Positions 43,027 through 51,344 of a stretch of DNA of 64,000 nt are shown here, piece by piece. Numbering within the stretch: the first letter of the stretch is position 1; every line of letters begins with the position of its first letter. The DNA comes from Gordonibacter faecis. Its GTDB lineage: Bacteria > Actinomycetota > Coriobacteriia > Coriobacteriales > Eggerthellaceae. A program made the position numbers and the translations under genes. The stretch is taken from assembly GCF_030077735.1 (NCBI RefSeq), contig NZ_JASJEU010000012.1, forward strand, positions 62,001-126,000, written 5' to 3'. The notes below the pieces were generated by a model that did not search any database, had not been told where the DNA came from, and saw only the letters and a list, made by a program, of their open reading frames with translations.

Positions 43027-43563
43027 ATGGCACGCTACGGAATGCTTATCAACACGAGGAAGTGCGTGGGCTGTGATGCCTGCCGCATTGCCTGCCAGAT
43101 GAAAAATCACCTGGAACCCACCGAGTCATTCATCACCTATCACGAGCTGGAAACCGGCGAATTCCCGAACGTATATGCCGAGGTGGTGCCCACCCAGTGT
43201 ATGCACTGCGAGGACGCGCCGTGCGCCGCCGTGTGCCCGACGCATGCCACCTACGTCACCGATTCGGGCGTGGTGCTGGTGGACGAAGAGAAGTGCATCG
43301 GCTGCAAATACTGCATGGCCGCGTGCCCGTACCAGGCGCGCATCGTGAAGGAGTCGACCGGCGTGGTGGAGAAGTGCCGCTTCTGCTGGGACAACGGCGC
43401 TCCGGGCAATCCGCCGGCGTGCGTGGGAACGTGCATCTCCGGCGCGCGCGTGTTCGGCGACTTGGACGACCCGAAGAGCGAGATCAGCCAGGCCATCGCG
43501 AAGTACCATGCGCTGCCGCTCGCTGATAATCTGACCGCTACCAAGATTTTCTACGTGAGGTGA
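43027..43563 (+). CDS. Four-cluster ferredoxin subunit of molybdoenzyme
   Basis: This 178-residue protein has the ferredoxin pattern of PsrB/DmsB: CVGCDACRIAC, CMHCEDAPCAAVC, CIGCKYCMAAC and a final CRFCW with later Cys, giving four [4Fe-4S] clusters. It moves electrons between the membrane subunit and the molybdopterin subunit. It starts 1 nt after the catalytic gene stop and precedes the membrane subunit by 6 nt, so the three form one operon. Confidence 0.92.
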   Translation: MARYGMLINTRKCVGCDACRIACQMKNHLEPTESFITYHELETGEFPNVYAEVVPTQCMHCEDAPCAAVCPTHATYVTDSGVVLVDEEKCIGCKYCMAACPYQARIVKESTGVVEKCRFCWDNGAPGNPPACVGTCISGARVFGDLDDPKSEISQAIAKYHALPLADNLTATKIFYVR

Positions 43564-43569
43564 TAAGCA

Positions 43570-44436
43570 ATGGTATGGGGACCTATGATTGCGTGGTACC
43601 TGTTTCTGGCCGGCGCCTCGGCCGGGGCGTTTCTCACGGCCGCGTTTGTGGAGGCCAAGTACCCCGACAGCGTGAAAATGCGCGTCGCGGGCCGCATAAT
43701 TGCGCCGGTGTTCGTGGGCATTGGCCTGCTCATGCTGATGCTGGACGCCGAGGCTGGCCTGCACAACCCACTGCGCTTCTTCTGGCTTATATCGAACCCG
43801 GGCTCGGTGATGACGCTGGGCGTGTACTTCATCTGCATTTATATGCCGGTGACGCTGGCGGTGGCCGTGCTTGAGCTGCTGAAGAAGCGCGTGCCGAAGT
43901 GGCTCACGTGGATTGGCATTGTGTTTGCGTTCGCCGTGGCGGCCTACACGGGCTTTTTGCTGGGCGTGGTGAAGGCGTATCCGCTATGGAACAACGCCAT
44001 TCTGCCTATTCTGTTTGTGGTGTCCGCGCTGTCGGCGGGGCTGGCGGCCACGTCGCTGGTAGGTTTGGTGACCGACCGCGAGCGCTTTGAACGCATGTGG
44101 CTGATTAAGAAATCGCACGTTATTTTGTCGGCCATCGAGATGGTGGTGCTGTTCACGATGCTGGTTATTGTGAGCGCCGGCAGTTTTGAGGGCGCGGCTT
44201 CGGTGCACTCGCTGATTGCGGGGCAGTTCGCGCCCGCGTTCTGGGGCGGCATTGTGCTTTTGGGTTTGGTAGTGCCGTTTTTGATTGAGGGCTATCCGGT
44301 GTTTATTGCCCGGCGCGTGGAAACGTCCACAACGTCGCTGGTGGTAAGCCTTATTGGCGAAGCTGGCGTGTTGGTGGGCGGTTTCCTTTTGCGCCTGCTG
44401 GTGATACTGGCAGCCCTGCCCGTGCTGTTTCTGTAG
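43570..44436 (+). CDS. NrfD/PsrC-type membrane subunit
   Basis: The 288-residue protein has about eight to nine transmembrane helices and matches the NrfD/PsrC quinol-oxidising subunit family (early WYLFLAGASAGAF, typical of NrfD). It anchors the complex and draws electrons from menaquinol. It completes the chaperone-catalytic-ferredoxin-anchor operon. A terminator at 44533-44571 follows. Confidence 0.88.
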   Translation: MVWGPMIAWYLFLAGASAGAFLTAAFVEAKYPDSVKMRVAGRIIAPVFVGIGLLMLMLDAEAGLHNPLRFFWLISNPGSVMTLGVYFICIYMPVTLAVAVLELLKKRVPKWLTWIGIVFAFAVAAYTGFLLGVVKAYPLWNNAILPILFVVSALSAGLAATSLVGLVTDRERFERMWLIKKSHVILSAIEMVVLFTMLVIVSAGSFEGAASVHSLIAGQFAPAFWGGIVLLGLVVPFLIEGYPVFIARRVETSTTSLVVSLIGEAGVLVGGFLLRLLVILAALPVLFL

Positions 44437-44532
44437 GTTGACACCGTGCCCTCGCCGCCGTGTTGCGGCGGGGTGCTGGGCGGCTTCCGAGGGTTCCCCT
44501 CCTTCCTCTTGGAAGCCTGCCGTTATACAACG

Positions 44533-44571
44533 ACGCCGCGCCTTTCCCCTTCAGGCGCGGCGTTTGTTGTT
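44533..44571 (+). terminator. Terminator of the molybdoenzyme operon
   Basis: ACGCCGCGCC and GGCGCGGCGT form a 10-bp stem followed by the T-rich TTGTTGTT. The rest of the gap to the ferritin gene contains a piece of the AAAAGTGTGACGCGC repeat and no gene. Confidence 0.78.
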
Positions 44572-44719
44572 AAAAGTGTGACGCGCTTCGCGCTCGTCCT
44601 TGCGGTCTGTGTGAATTCGGCGGGGTGGTGGGGGTTAAATGAGTGATCGGGGGTATCATAAACGGGACATGAACAGGGGCATTGCAGAGCGGTGCCGTCG
44701 CGAACAAGGAGGAATCTGC

Positions 44720-45235
44720 ATGGATGCACGCGTGTACGAATTGCTGAACGACCAGATCAACAAGGAACTGTATTCCGCCTACCTCTATCTGTCCTTCGCC
44801 GACTATTACGAGGAGCAGGGCCTTGAGGGTTTCGCCAACTGGTACGAAATCCAGGCGCAGGAAGAGCGCGACCATGCCATGATCTTCCGCAACTATCTGC
44901 ATGAGAACGGCCAGAAGGTGAAGCTCTTGGCCATCGACCAGCCCGACAAGGAGTTCTCCGATTTCCTGGCTCCGCTTGAGGCGGCGCTTGAGCACGAGCA
45001 GTACGTGACCAGCCTCATCAACGACATCTACGCCGCTGCGGCCGACGTGCGCGACTATCGCACGTGCAAGTTCCTCGACTGGTTCATCGAAGAGCAGCAG
45101 GAGGAAGAGGACAACGCGGAGAAGATGATCACCCGCATGAAGCTGTTCGGCTCCGACGCGAAGGCGCTCTACGACCTGGACAAGGAGAACGCCGCGCGCG
45201 TCTACTCCGTCCCGACCCCGTTGGCCGCCGAGTAA
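44720..45235 (+). CDS. ftn: Ferritin
   Basis: This 171-residue ferritin starts MDARVYELLNDQINKELYSA and has ferroxidase-type residues Glu17, Glu50 and His53 (in EERDHAM) and the later EHEQ and EEQQEEE positions. It stores iron in a 24-subunit shell and protects against oxidative damage. AAGGAGGAATC before ATG 44720 shows that the longer upstream frame is not used. A strong terminator follows at 45263-45299. It is monocistronic. Confidence 0.93.
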   Translation: MDARVYELLNDQINKELYSAYLYLSFADYYEEQGLEGFANWYEIQAQEERDHAMIFRNYLHENGQKVKLLAIDQPDKEFSDFLAPLEAALEHEQYVTSLINDIYAAAADVRDYRTCKFLDWFIEEQQEEEDNAEKMITRMKLFGSDAKALYDLDKENAARVYSVPTPLAAE

Positions 45236-45262
45236 CGCGCGCGTCCGCAACTTGCTTACGTT

Positions 45263-45299
45263 CGGCCCGCTGCTCTTGTTGGAGTGGCGGGCCGTTTTT
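45263..45299 (+). terminator. Ferritin terminator
   Basis: CGGCCCGC and GCGGGCCG form an 8-bp stem followed by five T. Confidence 0.85.
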
Positions 45300-45367
45300 G
45301 TCTCATGGCTTTCTATCTATTTATAGGGGAGTCGCTCTTCGCCCAGACAGCCGGTTTGCAAAGCGAA

Positions 45368-46591
45368 CTACGAAAGAAGTTCGCGCTCGGTTTCTTCTTC
45401 CAGTGGCTCTCCGCTTGCGGGGGTCTCCGCTGCACGCGCCTTCTTCGCGCGCGTGAGCGCGGTGGTGCCTTCGGCGGCGAGCATCGCGGCCAGGTAGGCG
45501 GCAGCGAGGGCAACCACAATGGCTTCCGCCCCTGCGCCCGCCAAGTAAAACGCGGCCATACCCAGCGCCATGCTGGCGGCGCAGCTTGCGCAGAAAGCGG
45601 CAAACATCTTGGAGAAGCCCACTTCCGAACTCTTCGCCGACCAAAACAAAATCACCAGGCCCAGCATGTTGCACACGGCGGCACCCACCTGCGTCAGCAC
45701 GCCAAGCGCCCTCGCTGCGGGCACGTCCATGCCCAACGCGAAGGCTCCGGCCAGCATAAACGCGGCTGCTACTAGAAGCGATACGCGGTAGAACACCTTC
45801 AAAATGCCCGAGTGCGTCTTCTGCGCGCGGGCTGCTGTCCAGCACACACCCACGGCTGCCACCAGGTAGGGCAGGGGTAGCGGCGCGGCGGGCGAGACCA
45901 GTCCCGCGGCGGTTGGCTCAAACGTCAGTCCCAGCATGAAAAACGACAGCATGAGCCCGGCCACGGCGGCCCACCCTTGGCGCATGACCTGCCAAATGGT
46001 AATGAGCGGCACCCAGTTCTCCGGGCGGCGAAAGCCCGCGCGCACTTCGTCGGCGCGCACGATCTCGTCTGCAAGCAGCGGAAAGCCTCCGCCCAGCACC
46101 AGCACAAACAGCCCGAGGCAGAACAAAAACGGTGAGCCCGCATTCGCCACGGCCCACCAAAGAAACGATGCCAGCAGAAACGACAGCCCCGTGCTAAAGA
46201 GGGCACCCTTGAAACCAAACGAACGATAGTAGCGCCCCCACTGACGCAGCAGGCAGGTCAGGCCGAAGCCCAGCAACACGCCGCTGCCCACGGCCGCAAT
46301 TACCGGCGGTAGCGCACCGCTGAAGGCGGCGCACAGCACGCCCGCTCCGGCGCTGGCCAGGCCCGCGCCCACGGAGTGTCGCCGGTGCTCGTCGTCGTGC
46401 GCCGACACGGCCACCGCCGCGCACAGCGCCACCGCGCCCGCCATAAATGCGCCCGCGAACAGGCTGGCTGTTCCGGCCGCTTCGTACAGATGCAGCAAAA
46501 TGTTGTCGGCGTGCACGCATGCCGCAAGAGCCGCCAGCACGCAGGACAGCGCCAAGCCAAGCGGCGACCATTCATGTGTGCGCGGATTCAT
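45368..46591 (-). CDS. 12-TM-type membrane protein resembling LuxR sensors but lacking the HTH
   Basis: The 407-residue protein is almost entirely hydrophobic, with about 12 predicted transmembrane segments and a short charged tail (AKKARAAETPASGEPLEEET). Its size and pattern match the membrane half of the Eggerthellaceae LuxR regulators, such as the one at 38250-39878, but there is no LuxR domain and no frameshifted remnant of one downstream. It may be a sensor-like or transporter protein of that family. The function is unknown. It reads toward the ferritin gene. Confidence 0.6.
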   Translation of the reverse strand: MNPRTHEWSPLGLALSCVLAALAACVHADNILLHLYEAAGTASLFAGAFMAGAVALCAAVAVSAHDDEHRRHSVGAGLASAGAGVLCAAFSGALPPVIAAVGSGVLLGFGLTCLLRQWGRYYRSFGFKGALFSTGLSFLLASFLWWAVANAGSPFLFCLGLFVLVLGGGFPLLADEIVRADEVRAGFRRPENWVPLITIWQVMRQGWAAVAGLMLSFFMLGLTFEPTAAGLVSPAAPLPLPYLVAAVGVCWTAARAQKTHSGILKVFYRVSLLVAAAFMLAGAFALGMDVPAARALGVLTQVGAAVCNMLGLVILFWSAKSSEVGFSKMFAAFCASCAASMALGMAAFYLAGAGAEAIVVALAAAYLAAMLAAEGTTALTRAKKARAAETPASGEPLEEETERELLS

Positions 46592-46854
46592 GTTCTCAGT
46601 ACCCCTCCTTAGTGAGCCACCTATTATACGGGCAAACGGCGCGCGGCTTTCTGCGAATCCGCCTGTCGGCGGCCTGGGTGGGCGTGTTGCGACGCTGCTG
46701 CGCGCCCCGTCGCGGCCGCAAAGATGCCGGTCGGACGCAGGAGAGGCTACGTTGAAGGTCTTTTGTCGGCAAAAGGTAACCGTTCGGTAAACTCGTGGAG
46801 ATTGGCCGTTCTCGCCGCCCCAGCAGCAGGAAAATTTACCATGTTCAACAAAGC
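46592..46854. other. Intergenic region upstream of ABC exporter
   Basis: This gap between divergent genes contains no supported ORF. It holds the promoters of both the membrane protein and the ABC exporter, but I could not place confident -35/-10 pairs apart from the palindrome just downstream. Confidence 0.4.
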
Positions 46855-46871
46855 GTTAACTAATTAGTAAC
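46855..46871. promoter_or_regulatory. Palindrome before the ABC exporter gene
   Basis: GTTAACTAATTAGTAAC is a 17-bp near-perfect dyad centred 57 nt before the ATG, in otherwise GC-rich sequence. It is a candidate operator. Confidence 0.5.
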
Positions 46872-46919
46872 CAGCGCGCCGCCGGGTTCCGCCTACGCGG
46901 CGTTTTGAAAGGCCACGCA

Positions 46920-49900
46920 ATGCTCCAGTTGCTCGATATATGTAAGTCCTACACCACGGCCGACTTTACCCAAACGGCGCTCGACAACGTGAGCGTGTCG
47001 TTTCGCGACAACGAGTTCGTAGCCATTCTGGGGCCGTCGGGCTCCGGTAAGACCACGCTGCTGAACATCGTGGGCGGCCTCGACCACTACGATTCCGGCA
47101 ACCTTATCATCGACGGCATCTCCACCGAGCAGTACAAGGACAAGGACTGGGACGCCTACCGCAACAACCGCATTGGTTTCGTGTTCCAAAGCTACAACCT
47201 CATTCCGCACCAGACGGTGCTGGCGAACGTAGAGCTGGCGCTGACGCTGTCGGGCGTTTCGCGTGCCGAACGCCACGACCGCGCGGTGCGTGCGCTCAAG
47301 CGCGTGGGCCTGGGCGACCACGTAAACAAGAAGCCGAGCCAGCTGTCTGGCGGTCAGATGCAGCGCGTGGCCATTGCGCGTGCGCTCATCAACGACCCGG
47401 AGATCCTGCTGGCCGACGAGCCCACCGGCGCGCTGGATTCTAAAACGAGCGTCCAAATTATGGATCTGCTTACCGAGATTGCGAACGACCGTCTGGTCAT
47501 CATGGTTACGCACAACCCGGAGCTGGCTGAGGAATACGCCACCCGTATTGTGAACTTGGCCGACGGCGTTATCCGCAGTGATACCGACCCCTTCGATCCC
47601 ACGGTTGAAGACATGCGTGTGAGCGAAAAGCCTGTTCAACGCACGAAGATGTCCTTCCTCACGGCGCTTTCGCTGTCGTTTAAGAACCTCATGACGAAAA
47701 AGGGCCGCACGTTAATGACGGCGTTCGCGGGCTCCATTGGCATTATTGGCATCGCGGCCATTTTGGCGCTGGCCAACGGCGTGAACAACTATATTAAGTC
47801 GGTGGAAGAAGACACGCTGTCCGAATACCCGCTGCAAATTCAGAGTACCGGCTTCGACATGACGACGATGATGTTGGGCATGGGCGGCGGTGGCGGCGCG
47901 AGTGACGGCGACGGGGGCGGCGACGGTGACTCCGGCAACGACCAGGTGCGCGTGTCACAGATGCTCACCAACATGCTGTCGAGTATCGGGTCGAACGACC
48001 TCGCGGCGCTGAAAGAGTACTTCGACAGCGGCGAAAGCGGCATCGAAAAGTACACGAATGCCATCGAGTACAGCTACAATGCCACGCCGCAGATTTTCAG
48101 TTCGAACACCGAGAACCTGCGCCAGGTGAACCCGGACAAGTCGTTCGCGTCCATTGGCTTGGGTTCGTCGAACAGCACGAACAGCCTTATGTCCATGTCG
48201 ATGAGCACCGACGTGTTCTACGAAATGCCCAGCAACCCGAACTTGTACCAAAACCAGTACGACGTAAAGGCGGGCCGGTGGCCTGAATCGGCCAACGAAG
48301 TGGTGCTGGTACTCACCAGCAATGGTTACATCAGCGACTTCATGCAGTACTCGCTGGGCCTGCGCGACGCGTCGGAACTTGACCGCATGGTGGAGCAGTT
48401 CGCTGCCGAAGAGGACGTGGTCACGCCGAGCGACCTGAAACCCTACTCCTACGACGACATTCTGAACGTAACGTTCAAGCTGGTCAACGCTGCGGACTAC
48501 TACGAGTACGACGAAGAGTTCGGCGTGTGGAAGGACAAGACCGACAACAAGGACTACCTGCGCTCGCTGGTGGAGCACGGCGAGGACTTGCGCGTGGTGG
48601 GCGTGGTGCAGCCAAGCGAAGACGCCAGCGCCACCATGTTGAGCGCCGGCATCAACTATCCGTCTGAACTGACGACGCACATCATCGAGAACGCCGCCAA
48701 CAGCAAGATTGTGAAAGACCAGTTGGCGAAGCCCGACATCAACGTGTTCACCGGCAAGCCGTTTGGTGAAGAGGACGAGGACGGCAGCTCGTTTAGCATG
48801 GAGTCCCTGTTCACGGTGGACGAATCGGCGCTGCAGGCCGCGTTCAAGATTGACGAGAGCGCGCTTACGGCCGGCATGGGGAACATGTCGGGGATGTCGC
48901 TTGATATGTCCAGCATGAGCGTTGACATGACGTCGCTGCCGCCGTTCGACGCGTCGTCGCTCAACCTTGATATTGGGTCGAACCTGGACTTGAGCAACCT
49001 GACGTTCGATTTGAGCAACCTGGAATTGTCGTTCGATGGCATACAGCCCACGATTGATCCCTCGAAGCTGACCGGCGCCATGGGCACGGTGATGCAGGGG
49101 TTCTTCCCCTGGTATGCCCAGCACGCGAGCGAGTACGAGGGCTATGCGCAGGCGATGCAGGCCTACCTGGCGTCTGACGAGGTGAACGCCACGTTGGCTG
49201 CGGCCGTGAAGGAATCCATCAACATGGACGGCATGGAAGAGGCGCTGAAAACCCAACTCCAGGAGCAGTTGCAGGCGCAACTGGGCGCGCAGCTGCAAGA
49301 ACAGTTGATGCCCGCGCTGCAGCAGGCCATTGCCACCTCGCTGCAAACGCAGCTGTCCACCGCCATGCAAAGCTATATGCAAACGGTGCTGACTACGGCC
49401 ATGACGCAGATGGCAAGCTCGCTGCAAACTCAGATGGGTGCGGTGATGCAGCAGTCGATGACGCAAATGTCATCATCGCTGGCCAACGCCATGAGCATTG
49501 ATACCGATGCCTTCCAAAACGCGTTCAAGATGAACATGGACGAGAAGGAACTCGGCGAGTTGATGATGTCCATGATGGGCGCCGAGGAAGCCTCGTACGA
49601 CAACAACCTGAAGAAGCTGGGATACGCCGACTTCGCGAAGCCGGGCGGCATTGACATTTACCCCATCGACTTCGAAAGCAAAGCGCACGTCATTGAGATT
49701 TTGGACGAGTACAACACGCGTATGACCGACGACGGCCAGGAGGACAAGGTCATCACGTACACGGACTTCGTGGGCGCGCTCATGTCCTCGGTCACCGACA
49801 TTGTGAACATGATCAGCTATGTGCTGGTGGCGTTTGTGGCCATTTCGCTGGTGGTGTCGTCCATCATGATTGGCGTCATTACCTATATTAGTGTGCTTGA

Positions 49901-50213
49901 GCGCAAGAAGGAAATTGGCATCCTGCGCTCCATCGGCGCGAGCAAGGGCGACATCAGCCGCGTGTTCAACGCCGAGACTATTATTGTGGGCTTCACGGCG
50001 GGAGTGATTGGCATAGGCGTGACGGCGCTCGCCTGTATTCCCGCGAACGCTATCGTGTATTCGCTGTTTGACGTGGCGAATGTGGCCGCACTGCCGTGGC
50101 AGGCCGCCATTGTGCTGGTGGGTATCAGCGTGCTGCTGACGTTTGTGGCGGGCCTGTTCCCCTCAAGCGCTGCCGCCCGCGAGGACCCAGTGGAGGCGCT
50201 GAGGAGCGAGTAG
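46920..50213 (+). CDS. Large MacB-like ABC exporter, fused ATPase and permease
   Basis: The 1097-residue protein begins with an ABC ATPase (Walker A GPSGSGKTT about residues 41-49, signature LSGGQMQR about 142, Walker B ILLADEPTGALD). Then comes a first transmembrane helix (about 265-285), an extracytoplasmic domain of about 650 residues, and a C-terminal FtsX-like permease with three helices. The extracytoplasmic part is far longer than in MacB and has Met- and Gln-rich amphipathic repeats such as LQEQLQAQLGAQLQEQL and MSLDMSSMSVDMTSL. It probably acts as a mechanotransmitting exporter of peptides or lipids. GAAAGG selects ATG 46920. Confidence 0.85.
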   Translation: MLQLLDICKSYTTADFTQTALDNVSVSFRDNEFVAILGPSGSGKTTLLNIVGGLDHYDSGNLIIDGISTEQYKDKDWDAYRNNRIGFVFQSYNLIPHQTVLANVELALTLSGVSRAERHDRAVRALKRVGLGDHVNKKPSQLSGGQMQRVAIARALINDPEILLADEPTGALDSKTSVQIMDLLTEIANDRLVIMVTHNPELAEEYATRIVNLADGVIRSDTDPFDPTVEDMRVSEKPVQRTKMSFLTALSLSFKNLMTKKGRTLMTAFAGSIGIIGIAAILALANGVNNYIKSVEEDTLSEYPLQIQSTGFDMTTMMLGMGGGGGASDGDGGGDGDSGNDQVRVSQMLTNMLSSIGSNDLAALKEYFDSGESGIEKYTNAIEYSYNATPQIFSSNTENLRQVNPDKSFASIGLGSSNSTNSLMSMSMSTDVFYEMPSNPNLYQNQYDVKAGRWPESANEVVLVLTSNGYISDFMQYSLGLRDASELDRMVEQFAAEEDVVTPSDLKPYSYDDILNVTFKLVNAADYYEYDEEFGVWKDKTDNKDYLRSLVEHGEDLRVVGVVQPSEDASATMLSAGINYPSELTTHIIENAANSKIVKDQLAKPDINVFTGKPFGEEDEDGSSFSMESLFTVDESALQAAFKIDESALTAGMGNMSGMSLDMSSMSVDMTSLPPFDASSLNLDIGSNLDLSNLTFDLSNLELSFDGIQPTIDPSKLTGAMGTVMQGFFPWYAQHASEYEGYAQAMQAYLASDEVNATLAAAVKESINMDGMEEALKTQLQEQLQAQLGAQLQEQLMPALQQAIATSLQTQLSTAMQSYMQTVLTTAMTQMASSLQTQMGAVMQQSMTQMSSSLANAMSIDTDAFQNAFKMNMDEKELGELMMSMMGAEEASYDNNLKKLGYADFAKPGGIDIYPIDFESKAHVIEILDEYNTRMTDDGQEDKVITYTDFVGALMSSVTDIVNMISYVLVAFVAISLVVSSIMIGVITYISVLERKKEIGILRSIGASKGDISRVFNAETIIVGFTAGVIGIGVTALACIPANAIVYSLFDVANVAALPWQAAIVLVGISVLLTFVAGLFPSSAAAREDPVEALRSE

Positions 50214-50270
50214 GGGGCGCGACTGCACGGGTGGAGAGCCCGCGCGGCGTGAACAACTTCTGAAAATGAG

Positions 50271-50295
50271 AGAGGCCGGACGATGTCCGGCCTCT
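50271..50295. terminator. Bidirectional terminator after ABC exporter
   Basis: AGAGGCCGGAC and GTCCGGCCTCT form a perfect 11-bp stem around GAT, between the convergent ABC exporter and tRNA genes. Confidence 0.75.
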
Positions 50296-50304
50296 TGTGC
50301 ATTC

Positions 50305-50379
50305 TGGTGGGCGATACCGGGTTCGAACCAGTGACCTTGTGCGTGTAAAGCACCTGCGCTCCCGCTGCGCCAATCGCCC
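50305..50379 (-). tRNA. tRNA-Val (anticodon TAC)
   Basis: Read on the minus strand it folds as a complete cloverleaf: acceptor GGGCGAT...ATCGCCC, anticodon loop TTTACAC with anticodon TAC, T-arm GGTTCGAACCC, and an encoded CCA end. No second tRNA is adjacent. Confidence 0.95.
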
Positions 50380-50520
50380 TTTTGTTGTCGCTTTGCGACG
50401 GAACGCTCATTCTGCCACAGATTCCCCAATCGTGCAACGCAAAAAACCGGCCTTGCCACCTGCACTGTCATATTTTCGTTGGATTTGCGCCGTTTCGGCG
50501 CCGTAGAAGCGACGGCCTGC

Positions 50521-50584
50521 GGACGGTCGGCGCGCCGTAATTTGGCAGGATCTGGACGGTTCTGTGAGGGGTGTGCGGACGGTC
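50521..50584 (+). promoter_or_regulatory. Three GGACGGTY repeats upstream of Tad locus
   Basis: GGACGGTC at 50521, GGACGGTT at 50554 and GGACGGTC at 50577 lie in the leader region of the pilus operon. The spacing of 33 and 23 nt suggests binding on related helix faces. The region from 50380 to 50645 contains no gene. Confidence 0.4.
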
Positions 50585-50645
50585 GAACGGTAAGGTTGCG
50601 GCTGCATACTAGGGGCCACGGATTCCCAGGATGCGGAGGCTGCGA

Positions 50646-51344
50646 ATGAAACGAAAGAAGACGATGGTGATGGGCGTGGCGTGCGGAGTGCTGTGCGCCG
50701 CGTGCGTGTTCGCCTACCTGCAAAGCGTGCGGGGCGAGGCGGAGGCTGCCCGCGCGGAGGCGCTCTCGCGCTACGGCGGCGAGCAGATTGAGGTGTGCGT
50801 GGCGCGTCGCGACATAGCGGCGGGTGAGAGCGTGGAAGCCGGGACGGTGGAAACAAAGCTGTGGGTGGCCGACCTGTTGCCCGCGGATGCGGCGCGCTCT
50901 ACGTCGGATGTGGTGGGGCGCATCGCCACGTCGAACATTTTGGCTGGTGAGGTGGTGTCGCTTCAGCGCTTCGGGCAGGCCGCGGCGGCGCTCGATGTGC
51001 CGCAGGGGTTGGCAGCGCTCAGCGTGCCGGCGAAAACGGTGCAGGCCGTGGGTGGCGCGCTGGCTCCTGGCGTGCGCGTGGATATGTATGCCACGGGCGA
51101 CACTTCCACGGCAGCCATCGCGCGCAACGTGCTGGTGCTGAAGACGAGCGCGAGCGTGGCCGACGGCAAGGCGGCGGCCGACACCACGTGGGTCATGGTG
51201 GCGGTGGAGCCGGAATCGGTGCAGGAGATTATCGCGGCATCGCGTAAGGCTGAGTTGTACTTTGCGCTGCCGGCTGAGGGTGCGGGCGCTGGTGTGGGTG
51301 ATGGCGCTGGCGATGGCGTTGCTGGCGGAGAGGGGGTGTTCTGA
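50646..51344 (+). CDS. cpaB: CpaB/RcpC-type Flp pilus assembly protein
   Basis: The 232-residue protein has a signal-anchor helix (VMGVACGVLCAACVFAYL) and a SAF domain (VARRDIAAGESVEAGTVETK, then GRIATSNILAGEVVS) typical of CpaB/RcpC, which stabilises the pilus at the outer face of the secretion pore or wall. GGAGG upstream favours ATG 50646 over ATG 50631. The stop overlaps the tadZ start (TGATG). It opens the Tad operon. Confidence 0.83.
   Translation: MKRKKTMVMGVACGVLCAACVFAYLQSVRGEAEAARAEALSRYGGEQIEVCVARRDIAAGESVEAGTVETKLWVADLLPADAARSTSDVVGRIATSNILAGEVVSLQRFGQAAAALDVPQGLAALSVPAKTVQAVGGALAPGVRVDMYATGDTSTAAIARNVLVLKTSASVADGKAAADTTWVMVAVEPESVQEIIAASRKAELYFALPAEGAGAGVGDGAGDGVAGGEGVF

Noticed and set aside
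41622..43028. Long minus-strand ORF opposite the molybdoenzyme gene
   Set aside because: Mirror frame of a GC-rich gene; His/Arg/Val-rich with no family resemblance.
47955..49466. Minus-strand ORF of about 500 codons in the ABC exporter
   Set aside because: Antisense to a continuous exporter frame; Arg/His-rich composition typical of GC-rich shadows.
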